DNA of 64,000 bases. It comes from JASLPR01 sp964496475. GTDB taxonomy: Bacteria; Chloroflexota; UBA11872; VXNJ01. Numbering within the stretch: the stretch's first letter is position 1; the number at the start of each line of letters is the position of its first letter. Location: positions 62,001 to 126,000 of the forward strand of contig CAZBZS010000001.1 in the NCBI GenBank assembly GCA_964496475.1, read 5' to 3'. The notes beneath the pieces were generated by a model. That model was not told the DNA's origin. It ran no database searches and saw only the letters and a program-made list of their open reading frames with translations. Of this stretch, positions 52,930 through 61,896 are shown piece by piece. The translations under genes and the position numbers were made by a program.

Positions 52930-53615
52930 CTATCGCTGCTTGGGCAGTAACTGAGCTATAGCCCCAACCATCGCCGACAGCAGCATCGTCTGCAGCCAGA
53001 TTCGGCCGGGTCCGGTCAACGTGGCCAGGAACAGCCCTTCGCCACTCGTCAGAATATTCTTGATGCCATTGATGCGCTCCAGGCTGAAATCAACCGAAGG
53101 CTCGAAAAGAGCGGTGTGCCCGGGATCGACCTTCATCGTCTGCCCCTCCTCCAGCGCGTACTCAACCACCTCGCCGCCAATCTCGAAGAGCGCCAGACCG
53201 GATCCCGTCAACTTCTGCGACACCAGGCCCTCCCATCAAAAAAGACCACTCGTATTCGCTTCTGAAAGTGAATCGGAAGTTCCACAGAATCGGCCGCCGC
53301 TAGAAAGGCTCCCTTCTGCGCAACGATCTCCTCGCCCCCGCCCAATGCAACCGGCACGATCACTCCCGGCGTACTCGAGGTGAACGAGACGTTCGCGGCC
53401 GCCGTGGTGCAGCGGTATGAGGTCACGAAGATCGATTCCTGCGAGAACATCCTCTTCATCACTCCACCGAATCCGCCTCGCGCATTCGCGTCCATCTCAA
53501 TCCCCTCATCCATCCATGCCGTCCCGCCACTTTCGGTGTATACCGACTCCCCCTCCGTGAGGCCCCCCTCCACCTGCGGCATCACCGCTCCCTTAATTGC
53601 GTATTCCGTGGTCAC
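52930..53615 (-). pseudogene. AIM24-type protein gene split by a frameshift and stop
   Basis: The N-terminal frame (53615 down to 53208) encodes MTTEYAIKGAVMPQVEGG, SGGTAWMDEGIEM, MKRMFSQESIFV and VAQKGAFLAAADSVELPIHFQKR, the AIM24/DUF124 pattern. The C-terminal half lies in another frame (to 52930): LVSQKLTGSGLALFEIGG, VDPGHTALFE and LFLATLTGPGRIWLQTM. The two join as one family-length protein of about 228 residues if one base is added near 53251-53256 and the TGA at 53236-53238 is read through; the bridging residues would read SGLF*WEGLVSQ where SGLFGGEGLVSQ is expected. Either a real pseudogene or two sequence errors. The function of this family in bacteria is unclear. Confidence 0.75.
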
Positions 53616-53729
53616 CTCCCGTCATGGCGATCTCCCGTCAGCTTCACTCGGTCACTCTAAGCGCAGTAGTTGTGATCTGGCCATTCCAAGCCCATATCGG
53701 ATAGCTGATCCCCCGCCGGACCAATCCCC

Positions 53730-56618
53730 CTACTTCCGCGTTTCCATCTCCAGCACCCTATTCAAATACTCCCCCGTATACGTCCCGCTGGCAGCCACTT
53801 CCTCCGGCGTGCCCTCGGCCACCACTTCCCCGCCCGCCGCGCCACCTTCCGGCCCTAGGTCGATCACCCGATCCACATTCTTGATCACGTCCAGGTTGTG
53901 CTCGATCACCACCACCGTATTGCCGCGATCCACCAGCCGTTGCAGCACTTCGATCAAGCGGCGCACATCGTCGAAGTGCAGTCCAGTAGTCGGCTCATCA
54001 AGGATATATAGACTCTTGCCGGTGGCACATTTCGCCAGCTCGGAAGCCAGTTTCACCCGCTGAGCCTCCCCTCCCGAGAGCGTATTGGCCTGCTGACCCA
54101 GCGTCAGGTACCCCAGCCCGACATCGTGCAGAGTCTGTAGCGGTCGCACTATTCGGGGGATGCTGGCGAATACCTCTAAAGCCGTTTCCACGCTCATCTC
54201 CAGCACGTCCGCTACGTTGTAGCCGCGATACCGAATCTCCAGCGCCTCGCGGTTGTAGCGGCGCCCGGCGCAGACTTCGCACGTCACGTATACGTCCGGC
54301 AAGAACTGCATCTCGATCCGCGACACGCCGGCCCCCTGGCAGGCCTCGCAGCGGCCGCCCTTCACATTGAACGAGAAACGGCCCGGCTTGTAGCCCCGGG
54401 CCCGAGCCTCCGGCACCGCTGCGAAGAGATCCCGGATCGGACCGAACACGCCCGTGTACGTGGCCGGGTTCGACCGGGGCGTCCGGCCGATCGGCGCCTG
54501 GTCTATCGCGATCACCTTGTCGATCCGCGCCAATCCCAGCACCCGGTCGTGCTCGCCCGGCTGTTCCAGCGAGCCATGCAGCCGCCGGGCCGCTGCCCGG
54601 TGCAGGAGGCCCAACACCAGCGTGCTCTTGCCCGAGCCCGAGACCCCGGTTACGCCCACCAGCATCCCCAGCGGAAATCGCACCTCTACGGATTTCAAAT
54701 TATTCTCGCGGGCCCCTTCGATAACGAGCGCCTGCCCGTTGCCGGGCCGCCGCTCGGCCGGCGTCGGGATCGTCAGTCTCCGACTTAGGTACTTGCCAGT
54801 CAGGGAGTCGCCCACCTCCAACTCCGCCAGCACGCCCTCGAACACCACCTCCCCACCGTGCGCCCCCGCACCTGGTCCCATATCCACGATCCAGTCCGAC
54901 GCCCGAATCGTCTCCTCGTCATGCTCTACCACGATCAACGAATTGCCCGAGTTGCGCAGCCCCATCAGCGTCCGTAGCAGCCGGGCGTTGTCCCGCTGGT
55001 GCAGGCCAATACTGGGCTCGTCCAGGATGTACATAACCCCCACCAGCGCCGATCCGATCTGAGTCGCTAGGCGGATCCGCTGGGCCTCCCCACCCGAGAG
55101 CGTGGACGCCCGCCGATCCAACGTCAGATAATCCAGCCCCACATCTACCATGAAGCCCAGCCGCGCCCTAAGCTCCGTGAGAATCGGACGCGCAATCGCT
55201 TCCCGGCTGTCTTCTAGCCGCACCCCGGCCAGCGCTTCCGCCGCGTCCGCGATGTTCATCCCGGCATAGTCGGCGATCCCGCGCCCGGCGAACTGCACCG
55301 CCAGGCTCTCCGCTCGTAGCCCCGACCCACCGCATTCGCTACAGGTGAGACTGGTCATGAACTTCTCGATCTTCTGCCGTACATACGCCGATTCCGTCGC
55401 CTGCAGGCGTCGCCGCAGGTACGGGATCAGCCCTTCAAACTCGAATTCCAGCGTTCTTCGATCGCCTCCCGCTTCCTTCAGCCGCACCGCCACCGGCTCG
55501 CCATCCTGCCCGTGCAGCAGCATTTCCCGATGCTCTTTTTTCAGCGCCCCAACCGGCTTCTTGAGGCTGAAGCGAAACTTTCGCGAAAGCGCCTGCATTA
55601 GCTGCGCCGAAGTCTTGCGGCTGTTGGTCAGTCCCTCCACCGGCGCCAGCGCTCCGTCGGCGATAGACACGCTCGCGTCCGGAATGACCAGGTCCGGGTC
55701 GAACTCCATGATCGCCCCCAGCCCGCCGCAGTTTGTACACGCACCGTGGGGACTGTTGAACGAGAAGGATCGCGGTTCCAGTTCCGGAAAACCCAGGTTG
55801 CAATGCGGGCAATAGAGGTGATCCGCCATCAGCAACTCGGGTCCGTCCAGGATCTGGATAAGCACCACCCCACCCCCCAGGCGCAACGCCGTCTCCAGCG
55901 AGTCCGCCAGCCTCGTCTGCACGTCACGACGAACAACGACGCGATCCACCACAATCTCAACCTGTGGATCGCTCTCGCCGTCCAGCCGCGGCGTCGGCTG
56001 CAAGTCCACAACCTCGCCGTCAACCCGGGCGCGCACAAACCCGGCGCGAAGAGCGTCGGCGAAGACCCCGACTTGCCCGTCCGATCCCACCGCGACCGGC
56101 GCCAGCAACAGCAGCCGGGCGCCCTCCTGCTGCTGCATTATTCGGTCCACCATCTCCTGAACCGTGTGACTCCGCACCGGCCGCCTGCACCTCGGGCAAT
56201 GCGGCTCCCCGGCCCTCGCGAACAGCAGCCGCAGATAGTCGTACACCTCGGTGACCGTGCCGACCGTCGAGCGCGGATTCCGCGATACCCCACGCTGGTC
56301 GATCGAAATCGCCGGCGACAGTCCCTCGATGTGGTCCGCTTCCGGCTTCTCCAGCTGACCCAGGAACTGGCGTGCGTAGGTCGAAAGCGATTCCACGTAG
56401 CGACGCTGGCCTTCCGCGAACAGCGTGTCGAAGGCTAGGCTGGATTTCCCGGAGCCGGATACACCTGTGATAACCACAAAGCGATTGCGCGGAATGTCCA
56501 CATCGACATTGCGCAGATTGTGCACCCGCGCACCCCGCACGCTTATGTGCGTGGCCTCAGGTGACGGCTCCCTCCGTACGGACCGGCGGCTGTTGGCTGC
56601 TTGTTTTTGCACAACCAA
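53730..56618 (-). CDS. uvrA: Excinuclease ABC subunit A
   Basis: DNA damage recognition ATPase of nucleotide excision repair; 962 residues, a normal length. The first P-loop GVSGSGKSS lies at 52-60. A zinc site CPRCRRPV near 142 belongs to the UvrB-binding region. CSECGGSGLRAES and LSGGEAQRIRLATQIGS follow, then the second P-loop GVSGSGKSTLV near 655. The C-terminal zinc finger is CEACQGAGVSRIEM...CEVC, followed by LSGGEAQRVKLASELAK and LDEPTTGLHFDDV. The TTG start at 56618 gives a 20-residue leader before the family start; a GTG two codons later is possible. The stop lies 114 bases beyond the AIM24-type gene. Confidence 0.97.
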   Translation of the reverse strand: MVVQKQAANSRRSVRREPSPEATHISVRGARVHNLRNVDVDIPRNRFVVITGVSGSGKSSLAFDTLFAEGQRRYVESLSTYARQFLGQLEKPEADHIEGLSPAISIDQRGVSRNPRSTVGTVTEVYDYLRLLFARAGEPHCPRCRRPVRSHTVQEMVDRIMQQQEGARLLLLAPVAVGSDGQVGVFADALRAGFVRARVDGEVVDLQPTPRLDGESDPQVEIVVDRVVVRRDVQTRLADSLETALRLGGGVVLIQILDGPELLMADHLYCPHCNLGFPELEPRSFSFNSPHGACTNCGGLGAIMEFDPDLVIPDASVSIADGALAPVEGLTNSRKTSAQLMQALSRKFRFSLKKPVGALKKEHREMLLHGQDGEPVAVRLKEAGGDRRTLEFEFEGLIPYLRRRLQATESAYVRQKIEKFMTSLTCSECGGSGLRAESLAVQFAGRGIADYAGMNIADAAEALAGVRLEDSREAIARPILTELRARLGFMVDVGLDYLTLDRRASTLSGGEAQRIRLATQIGSALVGVMYILDEPSIGLHQRDNARLLRTLMGLRNSGNSLIVVEHDEETIRASDWIVDMGPGAGAHGGEVVFEGVLAELEVGDSLTGKYLSRRLTIPTPAERRPGNGQALVIEGARENNLKSVEVRFPLGMLVGVTGVSGSGKSTLVLGLLHRAAARRLHGSLEQPGEHDRVLGLARIDKVIAIDQAPIGRTPRSNPATYTGVFGPIRDLFAAVPEARARGYKPGRFSFNVKGGRCEACQGAGVSRIEMQFLPDVYVTCEVCAGRRYNREALEIRYRGYNVADVLEMSVETALEVFASIPRIVRPLQTLHDVGLGYLTLGQQANTLSGGEAQRVKLASELAKCATGKSLYILDEPTTGLHFDDVRRLIEVLQRLVDRGNTVVVIEHNLDVIKNVDRVIDLGPEGGAAGGEVVAEGTPEEVAASGTYTGEYLNRVLEMETRK

Positions 56619-56765
56619 TTATATTTCCCGGCATCTAGCCGCCCCTGCCACCCTCAACCTCCCGCCGGTCGGGGATCTTCCCCGGATCGAGTTCATCTTC
56701 GGTTTCTCCCTGCCACCGATGTCAAACTACACTCCGGCGGCGTTTTGAATCGGCAAGGAGTGTCC

Positions 56766-57782
56766 ATGCACCGGCTGGCGGCATTGCTTACCATTCTGGC
56801 CTTAGCACTACCGACCGCCGCCATCGCCGCCGCTCCATACTGCGCTCAAGGCACCGAGCCCTCCTTCACCTTCGGTTTCGCCCAACTCAAGTCGCTTCTC
56901 GGCGACACCATGGGCGATCCCCTCGAGTGCATCCACGCCAATCCCGATAACGGCGACATCCTCCAGCAGACATCCACCGGGTTGTCCTTCTACCGGCTCT
57001 CCACCAATACCGCCACCTTTACCGACGGTTGGAGCCACTGGGCCTGGACCGCCGAGGGATTGGTCTACTGGACCGGTTCCGACATCGATCCGCCCGGAAC
57101 CGTTGTCCCGGCCACGCCCGACCCCGGCCCCACTGCTACGCACACCCCAACCGCCACTCCTGTGGCCACGGTCACACCAACACCGGCCACTTCCCTGCGC
57201 GACAATTACTCCTCCGCCGCGATATCGCTATTCAGAGATGCGGCCTTCACCAGCTCCGGCAAGGAGTACGGGTTGCTACGCTGGGATTCGCCCGTGGTCG
57301 TATCGATCGGCGGCAGCCCGACAAGCGACGACATCACCACCGTCCACGCCAATTTGCAGGACATCACGGCCGCCACCGGCCATCCCATCCGGGTGGCCGG
57401 GGAAGGCGAAGCCAGCAACGTGCAGGTCCTCTTCGGACTCCAGCGAGACTTCAGACTCTGGCTGCCCGGAGCTGTCTATACCGACATTACCGTCGGCCTC
57501 GCCCGGCGGTGGTGGACCAATTTCCGCATGACCCAGAGCACGATCGTCGTCGATTTCACCCGAAGCGGCTGGGAGCGCAACAACCTGGTCATCCACGAGA
57601 TCGCCCACGCCTTCGGCATGCTGCACGCCGACGGCGATTCCGACAGCGTCTACTTCCCGTTTCTCACCGGCAAGTTCGAGCGATTCCGCCCCCTCGATCT
57701 CGAGGTCATGAAACTTCTATACGACGACCGGATCACCCCAGGAATGACCCTCGCCGACTTCGACTCCCTCGTCGCCGGCTAA
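56766..57782 (+). CDS. Secreted metzincin-like zinc protease
   Basis: A 338-residue exported protein. AAGGAG ends 7 bases before the ATG at 56766. The signal peptide MHRLAALLTILALALPTAAIA is followed by an N-terminal domain (about 25-115). A Pro/Thr linker at about 120-148 (PTATHTPTATPVATVTPTP) leads to a catalytic domain with HEIAHAFGMLH: His277, Glu278, His281, His287. This is the extended HExxHxxGxxH zinc motif of metzincins. The following segment DSVYFPFL could hold the Met-turn, but no Met is seen there. I do not recognise the family; it may be a remote peptidase or an inactive homologue. Confidence 0.8.
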   Translation: MHRLAALLTILALALPTAAIAAAPYCAQGTEPSFTFGFAQLKSLLGDTMGDPLECIHANPDNGDILQQTSTGLSFYRLSTNTATFTDGWSHWAWTAEGLVYWTGSDIDPPGTVVPATPDPGPTATHTPTATPVATVTPTPATSLRDNYSSAAISLFRDAAFTSSGKEYGLLRWDSPVVVSIGGSPTSDDITTVHANLQDITAATGHPIRVAGEGEASNVQVLFGLQRDFRLWLPGAVYTDITVGLARRWWTNFRMTQSTIVVDFTRSGWERNNLVIHEIAHAFGMLHADGDSDSVYFPFLTGKFERFRPLDLEVMKLLYDDRITPGMTLADFDSLVAG

Positions 57783-57793
57783 CCCCCCTGTCA

Positions 57794-58515
57794 TTAATTC
57801 GCCGGCGCGGCCCTGCAGATATAGCGGTTGACACTGAAGACGTATTCGCCCCGGGAGTCGAGTTCTGCCAGATCGGCGCGCCAGCGCTTGATGTCCACAG
57901 AACTCGGGATGACGTGCTTGGCCGCCCAATCAGCAATTACTCCTGCCAGGTAATGCCCGTCCCTGCCCCTTACAAAGCGATCGTTGGCAATCATGATCAC
58001 GCTCCACCGCCCGTCTTCGCAGCCGGCCGCCCGAAACAGCGCCGGCAACCGGAGACCCATCCAGCCAGCCGGCACCTAATCGCAAAACGACTGCAGCACC
58101 CGCCGCGAAAGCGCCTCGTTGGAAGCCGAGCACACCACCGTCTCCAGTCGGTATGCACCGCAACCGCCCGGCCATCCGGTTTGCACACGCGGGCCGACTA
58201 CCGTAGAAAGGCGACCAGGTCCGGCGTCCATTCCAGCGCATCGACGGACACCGCGACCTCAAAGCAGTCGTCCGGGAACGAGAGCTGCTCGCCATCGCCA
58301 GCCACCATTAACGAACCTGAACCACCATCAGGCGGTGGTGCAAGAACCGCCGCTCTATTTTTGATCCCCACCGACAGTTGCAACTTCGAATTCCCCCCGG
58401 TGGCGAATCGCAGGAAGGCACCATTTCCGCAGCCGACGTCAAGAAGCAATCCCGCTCCCTCGTCGCAGGCAGACAGCACCTCACCGTAGTGCTCCTCCAT
58501 ATCCGTTCCCAGCAC
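57794..58515 (-). pseudogene. Decayed SAM-dependent methyltransferase
   Basis: Read on the minus strand, the frame from 58515 gives LLLDVGCGNGAFLRFATGG (SAM motif) and SVDALEWTPDLVAFLR. It then has a TAG at 58198-58200 and continues in the same frame with SARVCKPDGRAVAVHTDW. One base is missing near 58141, after which TVVCSASNEALSRRVLQSF runs to a second TAG near 58077-58079. The frame resumes as VPAGWMGLRLPALFRAAG, YLAGVIADWAAKHVI and GEYVFSVNRYIC to a stop at 57794. The pieces follow the order expected for a methyltransferase of about 240 residues. Three independent lesions make real decay more likely than a single read error. It lies just after the metzincin-like gene, which points the other way. 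Confidence 0.82.
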
Positions 58516-58551
58516 TACACCCCGACATACATCTCGATTAGCCCGCGTCCC

Positions 58552-59415
58552 CTACCACTCGATCTCAGTAAAGTCCTGCGCCCAGTAGAGCGGCCCCTTA
58601 TAAACGTCCTTCACGTCCTTGATCGCCAGCGCCATTTCGTCCAGTGGTTCGATCCCTGCACCCTGGTGATTGATCAGCAGGCGCTTCGCGCCCGCTTCCA
58701 CTGCCATGCGGGCCGCGCCCGTGCTGCCCGTCTCCGAGATACGGCTGGGAAGTTTCTCGATTGTCGACTCGCGATGCACGATCTCCTGCACGAACAGGTC
58801 CGCGTCGCGAGCCAGCTCCACCACCGACTCGGTCGGTGCCGTATCCCCGCTGAAGGCGATCACTCCCTCTTCGGTCTCGAAGCGAAACCCGTAGCAATTT
58901 ATGTAAGGCTGCGCGTGCTTGACCTCCAGCGCGTGGCACTCCCAGGTCTTCCCGCTCGCCACCTTGCCCTCGCCGTATTCGTGTAGATGGAGTACCGGTT
59001 CCGGCCGGTCATCCTTCCCCCCGCGACTGTGATACGCATGCACACTCATCGGGTGATTCGTCCGCGCGACCACGTCGTACCAGAACACCCCACGCTCCTT
59101 GCTCCACAGCCGCTCGGTGACATCTTTAATTGGCGGCGGGCCGTAGATCTGCAGATCGGGTTCGACGCCGATGGACTGATCGAAACGGGTCATCAGGAAG
59201 CAGGGATAGTCGGCGATGTGATCGGAATGGAGGTGGGTGAAGAAGAGGTGCTCGATTTCGGTGGGCGATACCCCCATCTGGTACATCTTGTACGTAGTGC
59301 CAGGGCCGCAATCGATCATCAACCACTCCCCTCCGATCTCCAGCAGGAAGCACGTGCCCCAGCGATTCGGGCTGCGGGTTGGTGTACCCGCCCCCACGAC
59401 TTTGAGTCTTGGCAT
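58552..59415 (-). CDS. MBL-fold metal-dependent hydrolase
   Basis: Metallo-beta-lactamase fold protein of 288 residues from the ATG at 59415, preceded by GGGAGGGA. An open frame to 59565 adds 50 implausible residues. The metal motif THLHSDH gives His61, His63, Asp65 and His66. GDTAPTESVVELARDADLFVQE carries the bridging Asp, and the late LLINHQGAG holds a further His. The pattern resembles RNase Z and arylsulfatase-like MBL hydrolases; activity is unknown. Two inverted repeats lie upstream at 59477-59490 and 59506-59534. Confidence 0.9.
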   Translation of the reverse strand: MPRLKVVGAGTPTRSPNRWGTCFLLEIGGEWLMIDCGPGTTYKMYQMGVSPTEIEHLFFTHLHSDHIADYPCFLMTRFDQSIGVEPDLQIYGPPPIKDVTERLWSKERGVFWYDVVARTNHPMSVHAYHSRGGKDDRPEPVLHLHEYGEGKVASGKTWECHALEVKHAQPYINCYGFRFETEEGVIAFSGDTAPTESVVELARDADLFVQEIVHRESTIEKLPSRISETGSTGAARMAVEAGAKRLLINHQGAGIEPLDEMALAIKDVKDVYKGPLYWAQDFTEIEW

Positions 59416-59476
59416 ATTTAGTCCCTCCCGGATGCTCTTCTTAAGTAACCTGCGAGTACGGCAGCCCAATACTAGG

Positions 59477-59490
59477 GAATTGGCAAATTC
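59477..59490. repeat. Short inverted repeat upstream of the MBL hydrolase
   Basis: GAATT, 4 bases and AATTC make a small palindrome about 60 bases before the start of the MBL gene; it could be part of a control region, but it may be chance. Confidence 0.25.
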
Positions 59491-59505
59491 AAACCAGCCA
59501 CCACA

Positions 59506-59534
59506 AATGTTGCGAGTGCGGCCCTCGCAACATT
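59506..59534. repeat. Perfect 11-bp inverted repeat
   Basis: AATGTTGCGAG and CTCGCAACATT are perfect inverted copies separated by 7 bases. The element lies between the MBL hydrolase and the decayed phosphotransferase gene, which point away from each other. No T-run follows on either strand. It may be an operator or the trace of a palindromic repeat. Confidence 0.55.
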
Positions 59535-59660
59535 CGTTGCCTTTAATGCCTTGTTCTTGGGCCACGCCGACTTCATCTAACGCCTCTCGACGCCCACCTC
59601 CTACTCCCTACCGGGGATGTACAATCACTCGCCGCGATCGTAGCCAATCGGGATGTTCCG

Positions 59661-60041
59661 TTGTTTGAACTGCCCGCTGACAACGCCCTGGGTTACGCCA
59701 TTGAGCATGGTCTCATCAAAGACGAGCCCGGGATGGAAGTCCGGGAGCTGACAGGCGGGGTTTCGAACGCTGTGATGATGTTGACAGGCCCGTCCGGGTG
59801 TCTGGTGCCGAAGTAGCCATTCCGGCGCCTGCACGTGGACCAGCACTAGGAGATCGATCGCGTCCGCGTATGGCATGAAGTCGCCGCGATCCGCATTTGG
59901 ACCGACGCCCTCGGCGACAAAATGGCTCTCAGGATTCTGCACTGAGATCACGACAACTGCCTCGACGGCATGTCCTGCGCTCCCGCGGGCTCCCTGAACT
60001 GGAAGGACCAGCTCCTGGCCGGCGACATCACGAGCGTAGCC
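59661..60041 (+). pseudogene. Decayed aminoglycoside phosphotransferase-family kinase
   Basis: One reading frame, unbroken by frameshift, carries a kinase-like N-terminus: LFELPADNALGYAIEHG, VRELTGGVSNAVMMLTGPSG and LVPK. It then has a TAG (59814-59816), PFRRLHVDQH, a TAG (59847-59849), EIDRVRVWHEVAAIRIW, LGDKMALRILH, a TGA (59943-59945), and DHDNCLDGMSCAPAGSLNWKDQLLAGDI. These blocks match the order in phosphotransferase (APH/MtnK-like) proteins: glycine loop, ATP-binding Lys, and the ENY..MxxAP.G..NWK segment. The frame then changes character near 60042 and the catalytic half is missing. A remnant truncated by deletion is the simplest reading. A minus-strand frame in the same place is a shadow. 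Confidence 0.75.
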
Positions 60042-60383
60042 ATGGTCATAGATGTCCTGACTAGCAGTGTCCTGCTGTACGCATTCAATCGGCTGGCAAG
60101 GGGATCGGTACCGGGCAATCTCTCACAGATGCTCGATGGGAGGCACGACCCTAAGCTCGAATCGCTGTCAAAGGAACTCAGAGGAAAGATCAGTCAACTT
60201 TCTATTCTGGCGCGGCTGATTGGCAATCTCGTCCGCAACCCACCTTTGAATGCCTCACCGAAAGAGGTAGACGCGTTTGAGGCCGACGTGCGCGAGTTCC
60301 TTGTTCTGATTGAATCCGATTCGGAACCGGACCCCGATGGGCCAGCCCCCGATGTTGGGGTTGAAGAGGCAGCTTCCAGCTAG
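60042..60383 (+). CDS. Hypothetical small protein, in frame with the kinase remnant
   Basis: From the ATG at 60042 this is a 113-residue protein with a hydrophobic N-terminal stretch (VIDVLTSSVLLYAFNRLARG), then charged helices (LESLSKELRGKISQLSILARL, VDAFEADVREFLVLIE) and an acidic, Pro-rich end. The same frame runs from the kinase remnant, where an ATG at 59970 would give 137 residues. It may be an independent gene or the end of another gene fused to the remnant by deletion. No ribosome site stands out. I do not recognise it. Confidence 0.4.
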   Translation: MVIDVLTSSVLLYAFNRLARGSVPGNLSQMLDGRHDPKLESLSKELRGKISQLSILARLIGNLVRNPPLNASPKEVDAFEADVREFLVLIESDSEPDPDGPAPDVGVEEAASS

Positions 60384-60404
60384 CGAAAGGCGCGGAATCA
60401 GGCG

Positions 60405-61864
60405 TCAGGCCTGGTGGTACCACTCCCCTTCGCGCCGAAGTTGGGAAGGAGTGATTTCGCTGAATTCGCCCCCGGCGTCGGCTTCGAGCCTGGCGTAGAT
60501 CTCGGCGCAACACTCGGGCTCTGAAGCGGCGATGTTGGTACGCAGATCGGGGTCAGCGGCGCGGTCGTAGAGGCGCGGCTCAGAGCCGTCGCGCCGGGTG
60601 ATGTACCACCAATCCGGGGCCTGGTACTGGAGGTACTGGCCAAAGCAACAGGTCACGTAGTCCCGTCCGGTCGATCCGCCGGCGATGGCCGGGGCGAGGT
60701 CGATGCCGTCGACCGGTAGCGGCGACTCGAGGCCGAGGCGGGCCAGGACAGTAGGCAGGACATCGTGGTCATAGGCGTATTCGTCAATGACCTGCCCGGC
60801 TCCGGTGCCGGACGGATCGCGGATCAGCATGATGATGTCGGTGAGTTCGGGGTAGACATGTTCTTCGTACTTGCCGATGACCCCACGCTCGTTGAGCGAC
60901 ATCCCGTGGTCGGATAGGACTACGAGGAGCGTGTCGTCGAGGACGTTGAGATCACGAAGTTTGTCCACGAAACGCCCGAGCCATCGGTCGACCATGGTGA
61001 CCTCGCCGGCAAAGTTAGCGCGGATATGGTCCAACTCGGCCGCCGAGAGCATGTCCGTATCACCGTAGGTGGGCCAGATGAGATTCCGGCCCTCGTAGCC
61101 CGGATCGTACATTTCCGCGTACCACGGCGGCGGGTCCCAGGGCTCGTGCGGATCGAAAGAATCGACGACCAGAAGGAAGTCGTCCCGGTGGTTGTCTTCC
61201 ACGAAAGTCATCGCGGCCCTGAAGACCTGGGGGGCGAAATAATCCTCTTCATAATGACGGTCACGGGTGTTGGCGAGATAGCGCCGTAACGCCCATTCAC
61301 GCGGCGTGCCGGGGAAGGCTGGATGGATGACATCGGAGAGATCGACGTTTGCCATCACCGACGACGATCCGTACCCGTCGGCCTCCTGTCCCCGAATCCA
61401 GGTGAACTGCTGAAAGCCGCGGTGGAAGTTCATGGAGGGCTTGAACTGGTGGTAGGTGTCGGTCACCAGGCCGGTGCGGTAGCCGGCGTGGGCCATGATC
61501 TCCGCCAGCGTGACCTGCCGTTCGTCCACCTGATGCCAGCCGGGCCATCGGACGAAATCGCCCTTTTTCGAGGCGTGGCTGTTAAAGGGAAAGAGCCGGT
61601 TGCCGGTATAGGTGGACNNNNNNNNNNGACCTGGAGCGTGGGAAGAGCCTCGGGGTAGATGTTGGCAAAGCGAGCCGACTCAACCGCCAGGGAGTCGAGG
61701 GAAGGGGTGCTGATCCAGTCGTTGCCGTAGGCCCCGACGTGGTCGCGGCGGAGCGAATCGATGATGACTAGAACAAGATTCAGTCTTTCGGATCTTTCGC
61801 TAGCGCTGTCGCGTGGCTCCAACAGGCCATTATGAGGGGGAACGGGTTTTGACGTTTGGGTCAT
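60405..61864 (-). CDS. Sulfatase / alkaline phosphatase superfamily hydrolase (interrupted by assembly gap)
   Basis: The N-terminus from ATG 61864 reads NLVLVIIDSLRRDHVGAYG and TPSLDSLAVESARFANIYPE, the sulfatase opening with metal-binding Asp. The sequence runs into a 10-N gap just after EALPTLQV, where the catalytic Cys, Ser or Thr region lies. After the gap, in another frame, it continues with STYTGNRLFPF and HQVDERQVTLAEIMAHAGY. LLVVDSFDPHEPWDPP and LLVVLSDHGMSLNERGVIGK follow, the latter the second metal site (Asp-His), and it ends near 60405. The substrate is unknown; sulfate-ester or phosphodiester hydrolysis fits. It is divergent from the M20 peptidase gene with 32 bases between starts. 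Confidence 0.88.
61618..61627. other. Assembly gap (10 N) inside the sulfatase gene
   Basis: Ten placeholder Ns; the sulfatase frame differs on each side, so the true missing length is unknown. Confidence 0.99.
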
Positions 61865-61896
61865 AATGCGCCACGCCGAATCATCCGCCGGAAGCG

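Noticed and set aside
57930..58295. Minus-strand frame of 121 codons
   Set aside because: Only parts of it overlap the real methyltransferase frame; the rest is an out-of-frame shadow of the pseudogene.
59625..59951. Minus-strand frame of 108 codons
   Set aside because: It lies opposite the kinase remnant, whose plus-strand frame carries recognisable family blocks; the minus frame shows none.
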